A stretch of 5,190 nucleotides of DNA, from the NCBI GenBank assembly GCA_022801475.1, contig JAAWSH010000137.1:1-5190 (forward strand), written 5' to 3'. Position 1 is the stretch's first letter. Each line of letters opens with the position of its first letter. Source of the stretch: Acutalibacter sp. GTDB taxonomy: Bacteria; Bacillota; Clostridia; Oscillospirales; Acutalibacteraceae. The notes below the pieces were generated by a model. The model was given only the letters and a program-made list of their open reading frames with translations. It ran no database searches and was not told the origin of the DNA. Both the position numbers and the translations under genes were made by a program. This document shows, one piece after another, positions 1-5,190 of the stretch.

Positions 1-1
1 C

Positions 2-547
2 TGCCTTAGCTACCGTATGGATACTTTTGAGGACTACGCGGCTATGATGGAGCAGTTTTGCGGGGCCACCGGCCATCCGGAACTGCTGGAAGAAACCGTG
101 GAGGTACCCAGAAGGCAAATTCAGCTGGCAAAAGAAAAGGCGCCCACAGATGGTGCTGGCCCCCGCGTGCTGCTAATGCGGGCTTTTTCCACAGGTATTA
201 AGGCCAAGACCGATGACGAACTGGCCGGGGCCATTCTTAAGGACTTGGGCTGTGAGAACATTGCCGACGGCAATCCAATGATGCTGGAGGACCTGAGCCT
301 GGAAGAGGTCATTGCCGCCAACCCGGACTTTATCTTTGTCACCACCATGGGGAACGAGGAAAAGGCCCTTGGCTACCTGCAAAGCGCCATAGACCAAAAT
401 CCCGCCTGGTCCGGCCTAACGGCGGTGAAAGAGGGGCGCTATGTGGTGCTGCCCAAGGACCTGTTCCACTATAAACCCAACCACCGCTGGGGGGAGAGCT
501 ATGAGTATTTGGGCAAGATCCTCTATCCAGAAGCTGGCTGGGACTAA
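2..547 (+). CDS. ABC transporter substrate-binding protein, FepB/BtuF-like (5' partial)
   Basis: This is the C-terminal 181 residues of a periplasmic-binding-fold (TroA/BtuF-like) protein that would capture an iron chelate, heme or corrinoid outside the membrane and hand it to a FecCD permease. The frame stays open to the left edge, and the residues before the first ATG (CLSYR, leading into MDTFEDY) fit the family, so the true start, signal peptide and N-lobe lie outside the window. Family-like stretches are RAFSTGIKAK followed by LKDLGCENIADGN in the first half, then FVTTMGNEEKAL, NPAWSGLTAVKEGRYVVLP, DLFHYKPNHRWGESYEYLG and KILYPE near the end. Termination soon after the LYPE motif looks natural. 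The substrate cannot be read from the sequence. The gene leads the importer operon, and its last 47 nt overlap the permease reading frame. Confidence 0.9.
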   Translation, partial: CLSYRMDTFEDYAAMMEQFCGATGHPELLEETVEVPRRQIQLAKEKAPTDGAGPRVLLMRAFSTGIKAKTDDELAGAILKDLGCENIADGNPMMLEDLSLEEVIAANPDFIFVTTMGNEEKALGYLQSAIDQNPAWSGLTAVKEGRYVVLPKDLFHYKPNHRWGESYEYLGKILYPEAGWD

Positions 548-965
548 GCTGCCTGCCAGGGCCAAGCTGACCCTGCTGCTGGGACTGGCTCTGGGGGCAG
601 CGCTGCTAGGCCTGGGGGAAGAAACAGCCCGCAGCTTGGGGCTAAACGTAGCCCTTATCCGTTTTTTGTTAATCGTCACGGCATGTGTGCTGGCGGGCAG
701 CGCGGTAAGTTTTTCGGGACTGTTAAGCTTTGTAGGCCTGCTGGCGCCCCACATGGTGCGGCGGCTTTTGGGAGAAGCGGCCACTGGTCACCGGGCGCTT
801 CTCCCGGCAGCGGCGCTGCTGGGGGCTGGGTTTGTGGCCCTGTGCGATCTGCTAAGCCGGGTTCTTTTCGCGCCCTTTGAAATTCCCGTGGGGATTTTAC
901 TCAGCTTGGTAGGCGGTCCCTTTTTTCTGTTTCTCATTTTACGGCAGAGGGGGCGGGGCAGGTGA
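501..965 (+). CDS. FecCD-family ABC transporter permease, internally deleted remnant
   Basis: This is the membrane subunit of the importer, but it encodes only 154 residues, whereas FecCD/BtuC permeases usually have about 320-350 residues and ten helices. Residues 1-36 look like a normal N-terminus: a basic stretch (KLPARAK) and then a first hydrophobic helix. At LGLGEETARSLGL (about 36-48) the sequence jumps straight to the second half of the family, which then continues normally: the coupling-loop region with SFVGLLAPHMVRRLLG (76-91), HRALLP, CDLLSR, FEIPVG and the terminal GGPFFLFLIL. The helices expected in between, roughly 170-200 residues, are missing without loss of frame. The ATG at 501 is preferred because GGGGAG lies 4 nt upstream; the frame stays open further upstream (ATG at 441), but that part only shadows the binding-protein gene. 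The TGA stop overlaps the ATPase GTG by 4 nt. It is probably non-functional alone; an assembly artefact is the other explanation. Confidence 0.8.
   Translation: MSIWARSSIQKLAGTKLPARAKLTLLLGLALGAALLGLGEETARSLGLNVALIRFLLIVTACVLAGSAVSFSGLLSFVGLLAPHMVRRLLGEAATGHRALLPAAALLGAGFVALCDLLSRVLFAPFEIPVGILLSLVGGPFFLFLILRQRGRGR
591..618 (+). repeat. CTGGGGG short direct repeat at the presumed permease deletion junction
   Basis: CTGGGGG occurs at 591-597 and again at 612-618. The second copy encodes the Leu-Gly of LGLGEE, which is where the permease switches from first-helix-like sequence to second-half sequence. Short G-rich repeats encoding Leu-Gly are plausible slippage or recombination points, and the intact parent gene may have carried one copy at each end of the lost segment. 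That role is inference; only the repeat itself is seen. Confidence 0.3.
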
Positions 966-1738
966 TCCGGTTCCATCAGGTCAGCGTGGGCTATGGATCC
1001 AGGGTGGTGGTGAAAAATGTCAGTTTTATTGCGCCCAGGGGCCAGGTAACCTCCCTAATCGGCCCTAATGGTTGTGGAAAGACCACCCTGTTGAAAACCG
1101 CCTGCAACCTGCTAAGGCCCAGCGGGGGACAAGTTTTATTTATGGAGCGTCCCGTCAGCCAGCTGTCCCGCCGGGAGCTGGCACAGCTGGCTGCCCTGCT
1201 GCCTCAGACCCGGGAGGTCCCAGCCATCACTGTGGAGCGGCTGGTGGCGCATGGCCGCTATCCTCACCTAAGCTTTGGGCGGCAGCTTACCGCCCTGGAC
1301 CGGGAGAAAATTGCCGGGGCCATGGAATGGACGGGAGTACAAGACCTGGCTCGCCGGGAGCTGCAAACTCTTTCCGGCGGCGAGCGCCAGCGGGCCTATA
1401 TTGCCATGGCCCTGGCCCAGGACAGCGAAATCTTGCTGCTGGATGAGCCCACCACCTACCTGGACATTGACCAAAAATACCAGGTGATGGACCTGGTAGC
1501 CCGGCTGCGGGACTGGGGAAAGACCGTGCTGATGGTCTTGCATGACCTGCCCTTAGCGTTTGCCTATAGCGACTGTATCGCGGTGCTGGGAGAGGGAGAG
1601 CTGAAGGCCTTTGGCCCGGCGGAAGAGGTGTTTCAGGCCGGCGCAGCCCAGGAGGTCTTTCGCGTCTACGGAAAAAAACTCCCGGTGGATGGCCGGGAGT
1701 ATTATCTCTTTTACAATCAACGTAGGGAAGACCGATAA
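962..1738 (+). CDS. ABC transporter ATP-binding protein, FepC/BtuD-like
   Basis: This is the cytoplasmic ATPase of the metal-chelate or vitamin importer, 258 residues, a normal length for the FepC/FecE/BtuD group. All nucleotide-binding motifs are present: Walker A GPNGCGKTT at 34-42, Q-loop Gln82 in LLPQ, signature LSGGERQR at 137-144, Walker B ILLLDEP at 157-163, D-loop YLD at 166-168 and H-loop His194 in VLHD. The segment VERLVAHGRYPH (91-102) is typical of this subfamily. The start is a GTG whose last bases share GTGA with the permease stop, and GAGGGGG lies 8 nt upstream, which favours coupled translation. The gene is intact although its partner permease appears deleted. It could still serve another FecCD permease in the genome, but that is inference. 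The exact substrate is unknown. Confidence 0.95.
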   Translation: MIRFHQVSVGYGSRVVVKNVSFIAPRGQVTSLIGPNGCGKTTLLKTACNLLRPSGGQVLFMERPVSQLSRRELAQLAALLPQTREVPAITVERLVAHGRYPHLSFGRQLTALDREKIAGAMEWTGVQDLARRELQTLSGGERQRAYIAMALAQDSEILLLDEPTTYLDIDQKYQVMDLVARLRDWGKTVLMVLHDLPLAFAYSDCIAVLGEGELKAFGPAEEVFQAGAAQEVFRVYGKKLPVDGREYYLFYNQRREDR

Positions 1739-1875
1739 ATCTTTTCGTGCCTTGATTAAATATGCCTTTAGATTGGGGAAAAGTTTGCAAGCCGGCCGCC
1801 TGAAAAATGCTGGGGTTCTAGTACGGCAACTATTCATGGAGGCAGGGACATAGAGTCTGGAAGTTAAAGCAGCCT
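1739..1875. other. Gap between convergent genes
   Basis: The region lies between the end of the importer operon and the end of trmO, which face each other. It is less GC-rich than its flanks. I see no convincing gene here: a plus-strand frame from 1611 to 1853 runs through it, but it is mainly a shadow of the ATPase gene and has no recognisable protein features. No strong terminator was found. Confidence 0.6.
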
Positions 1876-1885
1876 CTAGCTTTTT
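1866..1885 (+). terminator. Weak hairpin with T-run at the end of the importer operon
   Basis: AAAGC (1866-1870) can pair with GCTTT (1879-1883), enclosing an 8-nt loop, and the T-run continues to 1885. The stem is only 5 bp and overlaps the trmO stop codon, so this would be an inefficient intrinsic terminator for the plus-strand operon at best. Confidence 0.25.
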
Positions 1886-2553
1886 GCCACGTCTGTTACC
1901 CGCAGAATGCTGCCCTCCACCGTGAATTTCACTTCCACGCCCCCAAAGGCCATACCGTACACCCGCTGGGGGTCTTTGTGGTAATGGGGCCGGGGATCTG
2001 CCGCTAGAACAGCGAGCAAGGCCTCCCGGCTTTCGGCAGGTACCCGGGTTAGCAGCTCCGGCGGGCACTCTACGGAAAGGGCCTGCCAGGGCGTCGCCTG
2101 GGCAAAGCCACCGGTAGCTTTTGGTTGGCAGTCCGCCTGGGGTAAGTAGGGTTTTATGTCAAAGATGGGCGTGCCGTCCACCAGGTCGGCTCCCCGCACC
2201 AGCAGGCTGGGGCCCTGGGGGCCATCCAGTTCCACCTGCTCCAGGGCTACGCAGGAGAGCCCCAGGGGATTGGGACGGAAGGGCGACCGGCTGGCGAATA
2301 CGCCCACCCGCTGGTTGCCCCCCAGCCGGGGCGGACGCACGGTGGGGGACCATTTGCCAGCTGGACACTGGGAGAACTGCCAGATCAGCCAGAGATGGGA
2401 AAAGCCCTCTAGCCCCCGAAAAGCCTCCCGCACCTGGTAGGGGGGTTCAAACACTATCCGGGCCCGGAGGGCGTCAATGAGGCCGCTTTGCCTGGGTACG
2501 CCGAATTTTTCGGGAAACTGGCTTTGAATATGTGCAATGGGAAGTAGTTCCAT
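1876..2553 (-). CDS. trmO: tRNA (adenine(37)-N6)-methyltransferase TrmO
   Basis: TrmO (formerly YaeB/TsaA, UPF0066 family) uses S-adenosylmethionine to methylate N6 of t6A37 in threonine tRNA, giving m6t6A beside the anticodon. The 225-residue product is close in length to the E. coli enzyme (about 235) and has the long-form layout. Visible conserved blocks are FPEKFGVPRQSG (13-24), GLEGFSHLWLIWQF (47-60), RPPRLGGNQRVGVFASRSPF (73-92) followed directly by RPNPLGLS (93-100), DLVDGTPIFDIKPYLP (123-138) and the C-terminal DPRPHYHKDPQRVYGM (186-201). The ATG is preceded at 5 nt by a perfect AGGAGG, and MELLPIAHI is the usual beginning of the beta-barrel fold. It converges with the importer operon and lies downstream of the acyltransferase pair in the same direction, separated from it by a terminator-like hairpin. 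No unusual residue losses were noticed. Confidence 0.95.
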   Translation of the reverse strand: MELLPIAHIQSQFPEKFGVPRQSGLIDALRARIVFEPPYQVREAFRGLEGFSHLWLIWQFSQCPAGKWSPTVRPPRLGGNQRVGVFASRSPFRPNPLGLSCVALEQVELDGPQGPSLLVRGADLVDGTPIFDIKPYLPQADCQPKATGGFAQATPWQALSVECPPELLTRVPAESREALLAVLAADPRPHYHKDPQRVYGMAFGGVEVKFTVEGSILRVTDVAKS

Positions 2554-2556
2554 ATG

Positions 2557-2564
2557 CTCCTCCT
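2557..2564 (-). promoter_or_regulatory. Ribosome binding site of trmO
   Basis: The minus strand reads AGGAGGAG followed by CAT and the start ATG, so a perfect Shine-Dalgarno core sits 5 nt from the start. It follows directly on the T-tract of the upstream hairpin, which leaves no space for a promoter between hairpin and ribosome binding site. Confidence 0.85.
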
Positions 2565-2570
2565 AATAAA

Positions 2571-2601
2571 AACAGGCAGCCGTCGGGGTTGCCTGTTTTT
2601 T
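2571..2601 (-). terminator. Rho-independent terminator-like hairpin, possibly bidirectional
   Basis: AACAGGCA (2571-2578) pairs perfectly with TGCCTGTT (2590-2597). The stem extends by a G-T and two C-G pairs to about 11 bp around a GTCGG loop (2582-2586). In the minus direction it is followed by TTTTTATT, fitting the end of the acyltransferase operon transcript. In the plus direction it is followed by TTTTTT (2596-2601), so it could also stop readthrough from the importer operon. It sits immediately upstream of the trmO ribosome binding site, so it may instead act as an attenuator in a trmO leader. Confidence 0.8.
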
Positions 2602-2709
2602 GTACTTGATTATTTGTCTAAGCTGCAAAAATGGGAAAACGAAACGTGAAATTCTTAAGGTGATGCTAGAGATACACGCTTAACAAGGGATCGAGCAGTA
2701 TGGAGCCGT

Positions 2710-2724
2710 CCTTTGGCCCAAAGG
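2710..2724. repeat. 15-bp palindrome (CCTTTGG, C, CCAAAGG)
   Basis: Two perfect 7-bp arms flank a single central base. In RNA the loop would be too tight for the full stem, so at DNA level it resembles a dimeric-protein binding site. No second copy was seen in the window. Function unknown. Confidence 0.5.
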
Positions 2725-2770
2725 CCCCAAGAGTCCAAAATTCGGTCCAGTGGGTCCGTCTAAACAGACT

Positions 2771-2816
2771 ATAACGAGAGAGGCAGATGGTGAAGTTCCA
2801 TATATTGACTCGTTAT
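2771..2816. repeat. 8-bp inverted repeat just downstream of the AlgX/J-like stop codon
   Basis: ATAACGAG (2771-2778) and CTCGTTAT (2809-2816) are perfect inverted copies 30 bp apart. Nested inside is ATGG (2787-2790) opposite CCAT (2798-2801), so the minus-strand transcript could fold into a branched hairpin directly after the stop codon at 2819-2821. No T-run follows on the minus strand, so it is not an ordinary terminator. It may protect the 3' end of the mRNA or be a remnant of a small repeat element. Confidence 0.45.
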
Positions 2817-2818
2817 GT

Positions 2819-4222
2819 TCAACCGCCTGCGGCCACCATCCATTCCCCGCCGCTGCTGAACAGAACCTCCACTGCTCCGGCCAGGTTTTCCGGCAGGTAC
2901 AGGGCAAAAGCACAGCCAGACTGGCCGGCCGCACCCTCATCTATGGGGAAAGCTTCGTATACAGTTTCTCCGCAGCGGACGTACACCGGGCTCTCTTGGT
3001 CGCAAGGAGCCTCTACCCGGCCGCTGAGCCGCAAGTACCCCGGGAGGTTGGCGGCGGGCTCAGACTCTATCTGGGCGGCGGTGCCGACCGGAGTAGCGTT
3101 CATGTCAAAGACCACCTGGGGTGCGGGCATTAGAAAGGGTGCCTGGGCTAAACGAGGCAGATTTCGTTCCACGATTTCCACCACAATATATTGTGCGCCA
3201 CTCTGCTCCATCATTCCTAGATGATAGGGTGCGGCCCGGGAGAATGTAGCGGAAGAGAAGCTCTCGGCCATTAGGGCGTGCAGGGCGTTTCCAAAGGAGT
3301 CTCGGAACATCAGCAGCGGGGCGTTTTCGGCGGCGCTGGTGGTCTGAATGCGCAGATCATCCATCCCTCGGATGGGCACAGCATATTCAAATGCTAAGGC
3401 ATCCGCAAACGTAAACTCCAGGTCCATCTCTTTGGAGGCTGGGTATAGCATCTCGTGTAGGTCCCCCCGGTGGGTAGGCTGGTAGCTGCCCGCCTTGCCG
3501 AAGGCATCCTCTGGGGGCAGGCCCAAAGCTTCCAGCAGAACATCGTGGCCCAGGGCCGCGCCTTTATTGGTCCAGTGGGAGTCCAAGGCAAAATAGAGGG
3601 GTTCGCCGTCAAAAGAGCGTATCTGCTCCAGCATTTCGCCGGTATTGCCCAGGGCTGTGAACAGGTCGGCGTAGTGCACTTCCTGCCGGCGGAGGGCGTC
3701 CTCTACGGGGGCGGCATAGGCCGCTGGGGCGGGGGAGAGGCCTTCCGGCAGGTACTCGGGGCAGATAGAGGCCTTATTCGGGGCGATGGTGAACACAAAC
3801 ACACCCCCTTGGCCCTCTACATAGCTCTGGGCTAAAGCCAGGGATCGGGCGATGCAGTAGGCCTGCCGCCCGGTGAGGGCGTCCGCGCCGGTGTAGTCGT
3901 CCAAAGTTTCGGCGTAGAAGAGCCAGCCGTTTCGGCCCAAAGCCACATCGTTTTGGGCAGAGGTGGCAAACAGAGTGGACTTCATCACCGAGTCGGCGGT
4001 GACCAGCTCTTGCCGAAAAGCAAAGTGGTCCGAGAAGTAGTCGGCGGCGTCCGAGAGCAGCTCCAGGTTAAAGCTGCCGTCAGGGGCAAAGGCCCGGGGC
4101 AGGGCTGCCAATACCTCATTACCCGCAGCAGGGCTGGGGCCTAAAATCAGCATACCAATCCCAGGGATGAGGCAAGCCAACATAAACACGCCGGTGAATA
4201 GTAAATGACCGAGTTTTTTCAT
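2819..4222 (-). CDS. AlgX/AlgJ-like SGNH (DHHW-type) O-acetyltransferase partner protein
   Basis: This 467-residue exported protein probably transfers acyl groups, supplied by the neighbouring MBOAT, to a cell-surface polysaccharide. MKK and a hydrophobic segment (about 5-28) form a signal anchor, so the catalytic domain would lie outside the membrane. Typical AlgX/AlgJ/DHHW features are YFSDHFAFRQELV (62-74), ALGRNGWLFY (94-103), DSHWTNKG (214-221) supplying the Asp-x-His pair, RGDLHEML (252-259), and MFRDSFGNAL (305-314), where Ser309 is the likely nucleophile. VVEIVERNL (347-355) closes the SGNH-like domain. Residues about 380-467 form a separate, probably beta-rich C-terminal part of unknown role containing Cys407, Cys417 and Cys437. 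The ATG has AAGGAGG 6 nt upstream, overlapping the stop codon of the MBOAT gene, which indicates one operon. The target polymer cannot be inferred. Confidence 0.88.
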   Translation of the reverse strand: MKKLGHLLFTGVFMLACLIPGIGMLILGPSPAAGNEVLAALPRAFAPDGSFNLELLSDAADYFSDHFAFRQELVTADSVMKSTLFATSAQNDVALGRNGWLFYAETLDDYTGADALTGRQAYCIARSLALAQSYVEGQGGVFVFTIAPNKASICPEYLPEGLSPAPAAYAAPVEDALRRQEVHYADLFTALGNTGEMLEQIRSFDGEPLYFALDSHWTNKGAALGHDVLLEALGLPPEDAFGKAGSYQPTHRGDLHEMLYPASKEMDLEFTFADALAFEYAVPIRGMDDLRIQTTSAAENAPLLMFRDSFGNALHALMAESFSSATFSRAAPYHLGMMEQSGAQYIVVEIVERNLPRLAQAPFLMPAPQVVFDMNATPVGTAAQIESEPAANLPGYLRLSGRVEAPCDQESPVYVRCGETVYEAFPIDEGAAGQSGCAFALYLPENLAGAVEVLFSSGGEWMVAAGG

Positions 4223-4228
4223 GGCCAG

Positions 4229-4235
4229 CCTCCTT
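4229..4235 (-). promoter_or_regulatory. Ribosome binding site of the AlgX/J-like gene
   Basis: The minus strand reads AAGGAGG, then CTGGCC and the start ATG. The motif overlaps the TAA stop of the upstream MBOAT gene (4234-4236), so a ribosome finishing that gene would be positioned to re-initiate. It fixes the start of the AlgX/J-like protein. Confidence 0.85.
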
Positions 4236-5190
4236 AAAATCGAAAGTAGATAAAGGGGTTAAACTGGCTGCCCGCCAGGTTCATCACGCACAGCAAGAAC
4301 AGTGCCCCTGCCGCTGCATAAGACCCGGCCCGGGCCAGAGCACAGGCCTTGCCGTTTCCGCTGGCCAAAGCCTGGACCCTGGGCAGGATAGGCAGGGCGC
4401 ACACCAGGCTGACCCCCAAAATGAATAGATTGTATGGAGTGAGCAGGGCCCGCAGCAGTGCCGCACCTTGGACCGTAGCAGTAAAACCAGTAAACATTTG
4501 GCTGTACACCAGCCCGGCCTCGGCCAGGGTATCCGCCCGAAAGAGCACGAAACCCAGCAGCACGATGAGCAAAGTGGTCCCGTGCCCAAGGACCCGACGC
4601 AGCCTGCCGCCCTTGGGGAGAAAATCCTCTAGAATGATAAATAACCCGTGCCAAAGGCCCCATAGCACAAAGTTCCAAGAGGCCCCATGCCAAAGTCCGG
4701 TGCAGAAAAACACCAGGCACTTGTTCAGCTGGGTGCGCAGGCGGCCCTTGCGGTTGCCGCCTAAGGGGATGTACAGATAGTCCCGGAACCAGCTGGACAG
4801 AGAGATATGCCACCGCCGCCAGAACTCTTTAATAGAGGCGCTGGCATAGGGGTGGTCGAAGTTTTCCAGAAACTGGAAGCCAAACATGCGGCCCAGGCCA
4901 ATGGCCATGTCGGAGTAGCCGGAGAAATCGAAATAGATTTGCAGCATGTAGCACAGGGCCCCCAGCCAAGCGGACCGGGCATCCAGCTGTTGGGCCGAAG
5001 CCCCGAACACCAGGTCCGCCATCTGTCCTACCGTATTGGAAAGCAGCAGCTTTTTGGAAAGACCTAGGATAAACCGCCGTACCCCATCCGCAGTGAGGGC
5101 GGGAGAGGTCTCCCGCCGGTCGATTTGCAAGCTTACGTCGTGGTACTTGACAATGGGCCCGGCAATCAGCTGGGGAAAGAAGGAGATGTA
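4234..5190 (-). CDS. MBOAT-family O-acyltransferase, AlgI/DltB-like (5' partial)
   Basis: This is a multi-pass membrane acyltransferase of the AlgI/PatA/DltB type, thought to carry acyl groups across the membrane for modification of extracytoplasmic polymers. The frame is open to the right edge. The first visible residues, YISFFPQLIAGPIVKYHDVS, are a classic internal AlgI motif, so the start and about 150-180 residues lie outside; 318 residues are visible. Numbering visible residues, key blocks are YFDFSGYSDMAIGLGRMFGF (86-105), KEFWRRWHISLSSWFRDYLY (121-140) with His128, IPLGGNRKG (141-149), and CTGLWHGASWNF (163-174) with His168, corresponding to the essential MBOAT histidine. WGLWHG follows with His181. 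Several hydrophobic helices follow and the protein ends NPFIYFRF, as usual for the family. The stop lies 11 nt before the AlgX/J-like start, a standard functional pairing. Confidence 0.93.
   Translation of the reverse strand, partial: YISFFPQLIAGPIVKYHDVSLQIDRRETSPALTADGVRRFILGLSKKLLLSNTVGQMADLVFGASAQQLDARSAWLGALCYMLQIYFDFSGYSDMAIGLGRMFGFQFLENFDHPYASASIKEFWRRWHISLSSWFRDYLYIPLGGNRKGRLRTQLNKCLVFFCTGLWHGASWNFVLWGLWHGLFIILEDFLPKGGRLRRVLGHGTTLLIVLLGFVLFRADTLAEAGLVYSQMFTGFTATVQGAALLRALLTPYNLFILGVSLVCALPILPRVQALASGNGKACALARAGSYAAAGALFLLCVMNLAGSQFNPFIYFRF

Larger units (their letters stand above)
2602..2818. other. Non-coding region between AlgX/J-like gene and terminator
   Basis: These 217 bases carry no supportable gene and no clear promoter on either strand. 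They contain a 15-bp palindrome and an 8-bp inverted repeat, listed separately. The stretch near 2602-2690 is clearly richer in A and T than the surrounding genes. If the acyltransferase operon ends at the hairpin at 2571-2601, this region is transcribed as its 3' untranslated region. It must also hold any trmO promoter, but no good -35/-10 pair could be assigned by eye. Confidence 0.6.

Noticed and set aside
17..547. Binding-protein gene starting at the ATG at 17
   Set aside because: The frame is open to the left edge and the upstream residues continue the family sequence. The protein would also lack its signal peptide and N-lobe, so this ATG is internal.
1611..1853. 80-residue plus-strand frame over the end of the ATPase gene
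   Set aside because: Most of it overlaps the well-supported ATPase in another frame. It has no recognisable domain and no good ribosome binding site.
2121..2480. Plus-strand frames opposite trmO
   Set aside because: They are Pro/Gly/Arg-rich shadow frames typical of GC-rich DNA, antisense to a clearly conserved gene.
2602..2700. Promoter for trmO or for a plus-strand transcript
   Set aside because: Candidate -35 hexamers such as TAGACA (minus) or TTGATT (plus) lack a reasonable -10 at 16-18 bp spacing, so no promoter is called.
2680..2940. Minus-strand 86-residue frame and plus-strand frames (2750-3133, 2787-3224) spanning the intergenic region
   Set aside because: They overlap the AlgX/J-like gene out of frame or antisense. 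The intergenic part of the minus frame (with GPTGPNFGLLGPLGQR) looks repetitive, but I could not tie it to any protein family.
4170..4222. AlgX/J-like protein as a lipoprotein (Cys17 in MLAC)
   Set aside because: The residues before Cys17 do not match the lipobox well, and the hydrophobic segment continues past the cysteine to about residue 28, which suits a signal anchor better.
4234..5130. MBOAT gene starting at the TTG at 5128-5130
   Set aside because: The frame continues to the window edge with YISFFPQLIAGPIVKYHDVS, an internal AlgI motif. The gene is 5' partial.
1..5190. CRISPR arrays, tRNA or rRNA genes, insertion sequences, riboswitches
   Set aside because: No regularly spaced repeats, tRNA-like or rRNA-like sequence, transposase frames, terminal inverted repeats or recognisable riboswitch cores were seen.

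Overview
The window reads like chromosomal DNA from a GC-rich Gram-positive bacterium, most likely a gut-type Clostridia/Oscillospiraceae member. This is an inference from three things: strong AGGAGG-type ribosome binding sites, the composition of the FecCD-type transporter proteins, and an AlgI-like/AlgJ-like surface acylation pair of the kind common in Firmicutes. No rRNA, tRNA, CRISPR array, phage gene or transposase was found.

Layout. Bases 1-1738 (plus strand) are the end of an ABC importer operon of the iron-siderophore/heme/cobalamin class. It holds the C-terminal part of a substrate-binding protein (2-547, cut by the window edge), a FecCD-type permease reduced to 154 residues (501-965), and an intact ATPase (962-1738). 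The genes overlap by 47 and 4 nt, so they are probably translationally coupled. Bases 1739-1875 are a short gap between converging genes, with only a weak hairpin. Bases 1876-2553 (minus) are trmO, the tRNA A37 N6-methyltransferase. Bases 2554-2818 are non-coding and hold a strong terminator-like hairpin beside the trmO ribosome binding site, a 15-bp palindrome and an 8-bp inverted repeat. Bases 2819-5190 (minus) are a tight two-gene operon: an MBOAT acyltransferase (5' end outside the window) followed by an AlgX/AlgJ-like SGNH/DHHW protein.

How the genes work together. In the importer, the binding protein would deliver a metal chelate to the permease, powered by the ATPase. The permease here appears to have lost about half of its family length through an in-frame internal deletion, so the system may be inactive unless another permease substitutes. 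The MBOAT and AlgX/J-like proteins match the usual two-step scheme for O-acetylating an extracytoplasmic polysaccharide: the MBOAT moves acyl groups across the membrane and the SGNH-like partner transfers them. trmO is a housekeeping tRNA modification gene with no evident functional link to either operon.

The most unusual points are the internally deleted permease and the structured 265-bp intergenic region, whose terminator leaves no room for a separate trmO promoter. I did not find clear evidence of a wholly new system.
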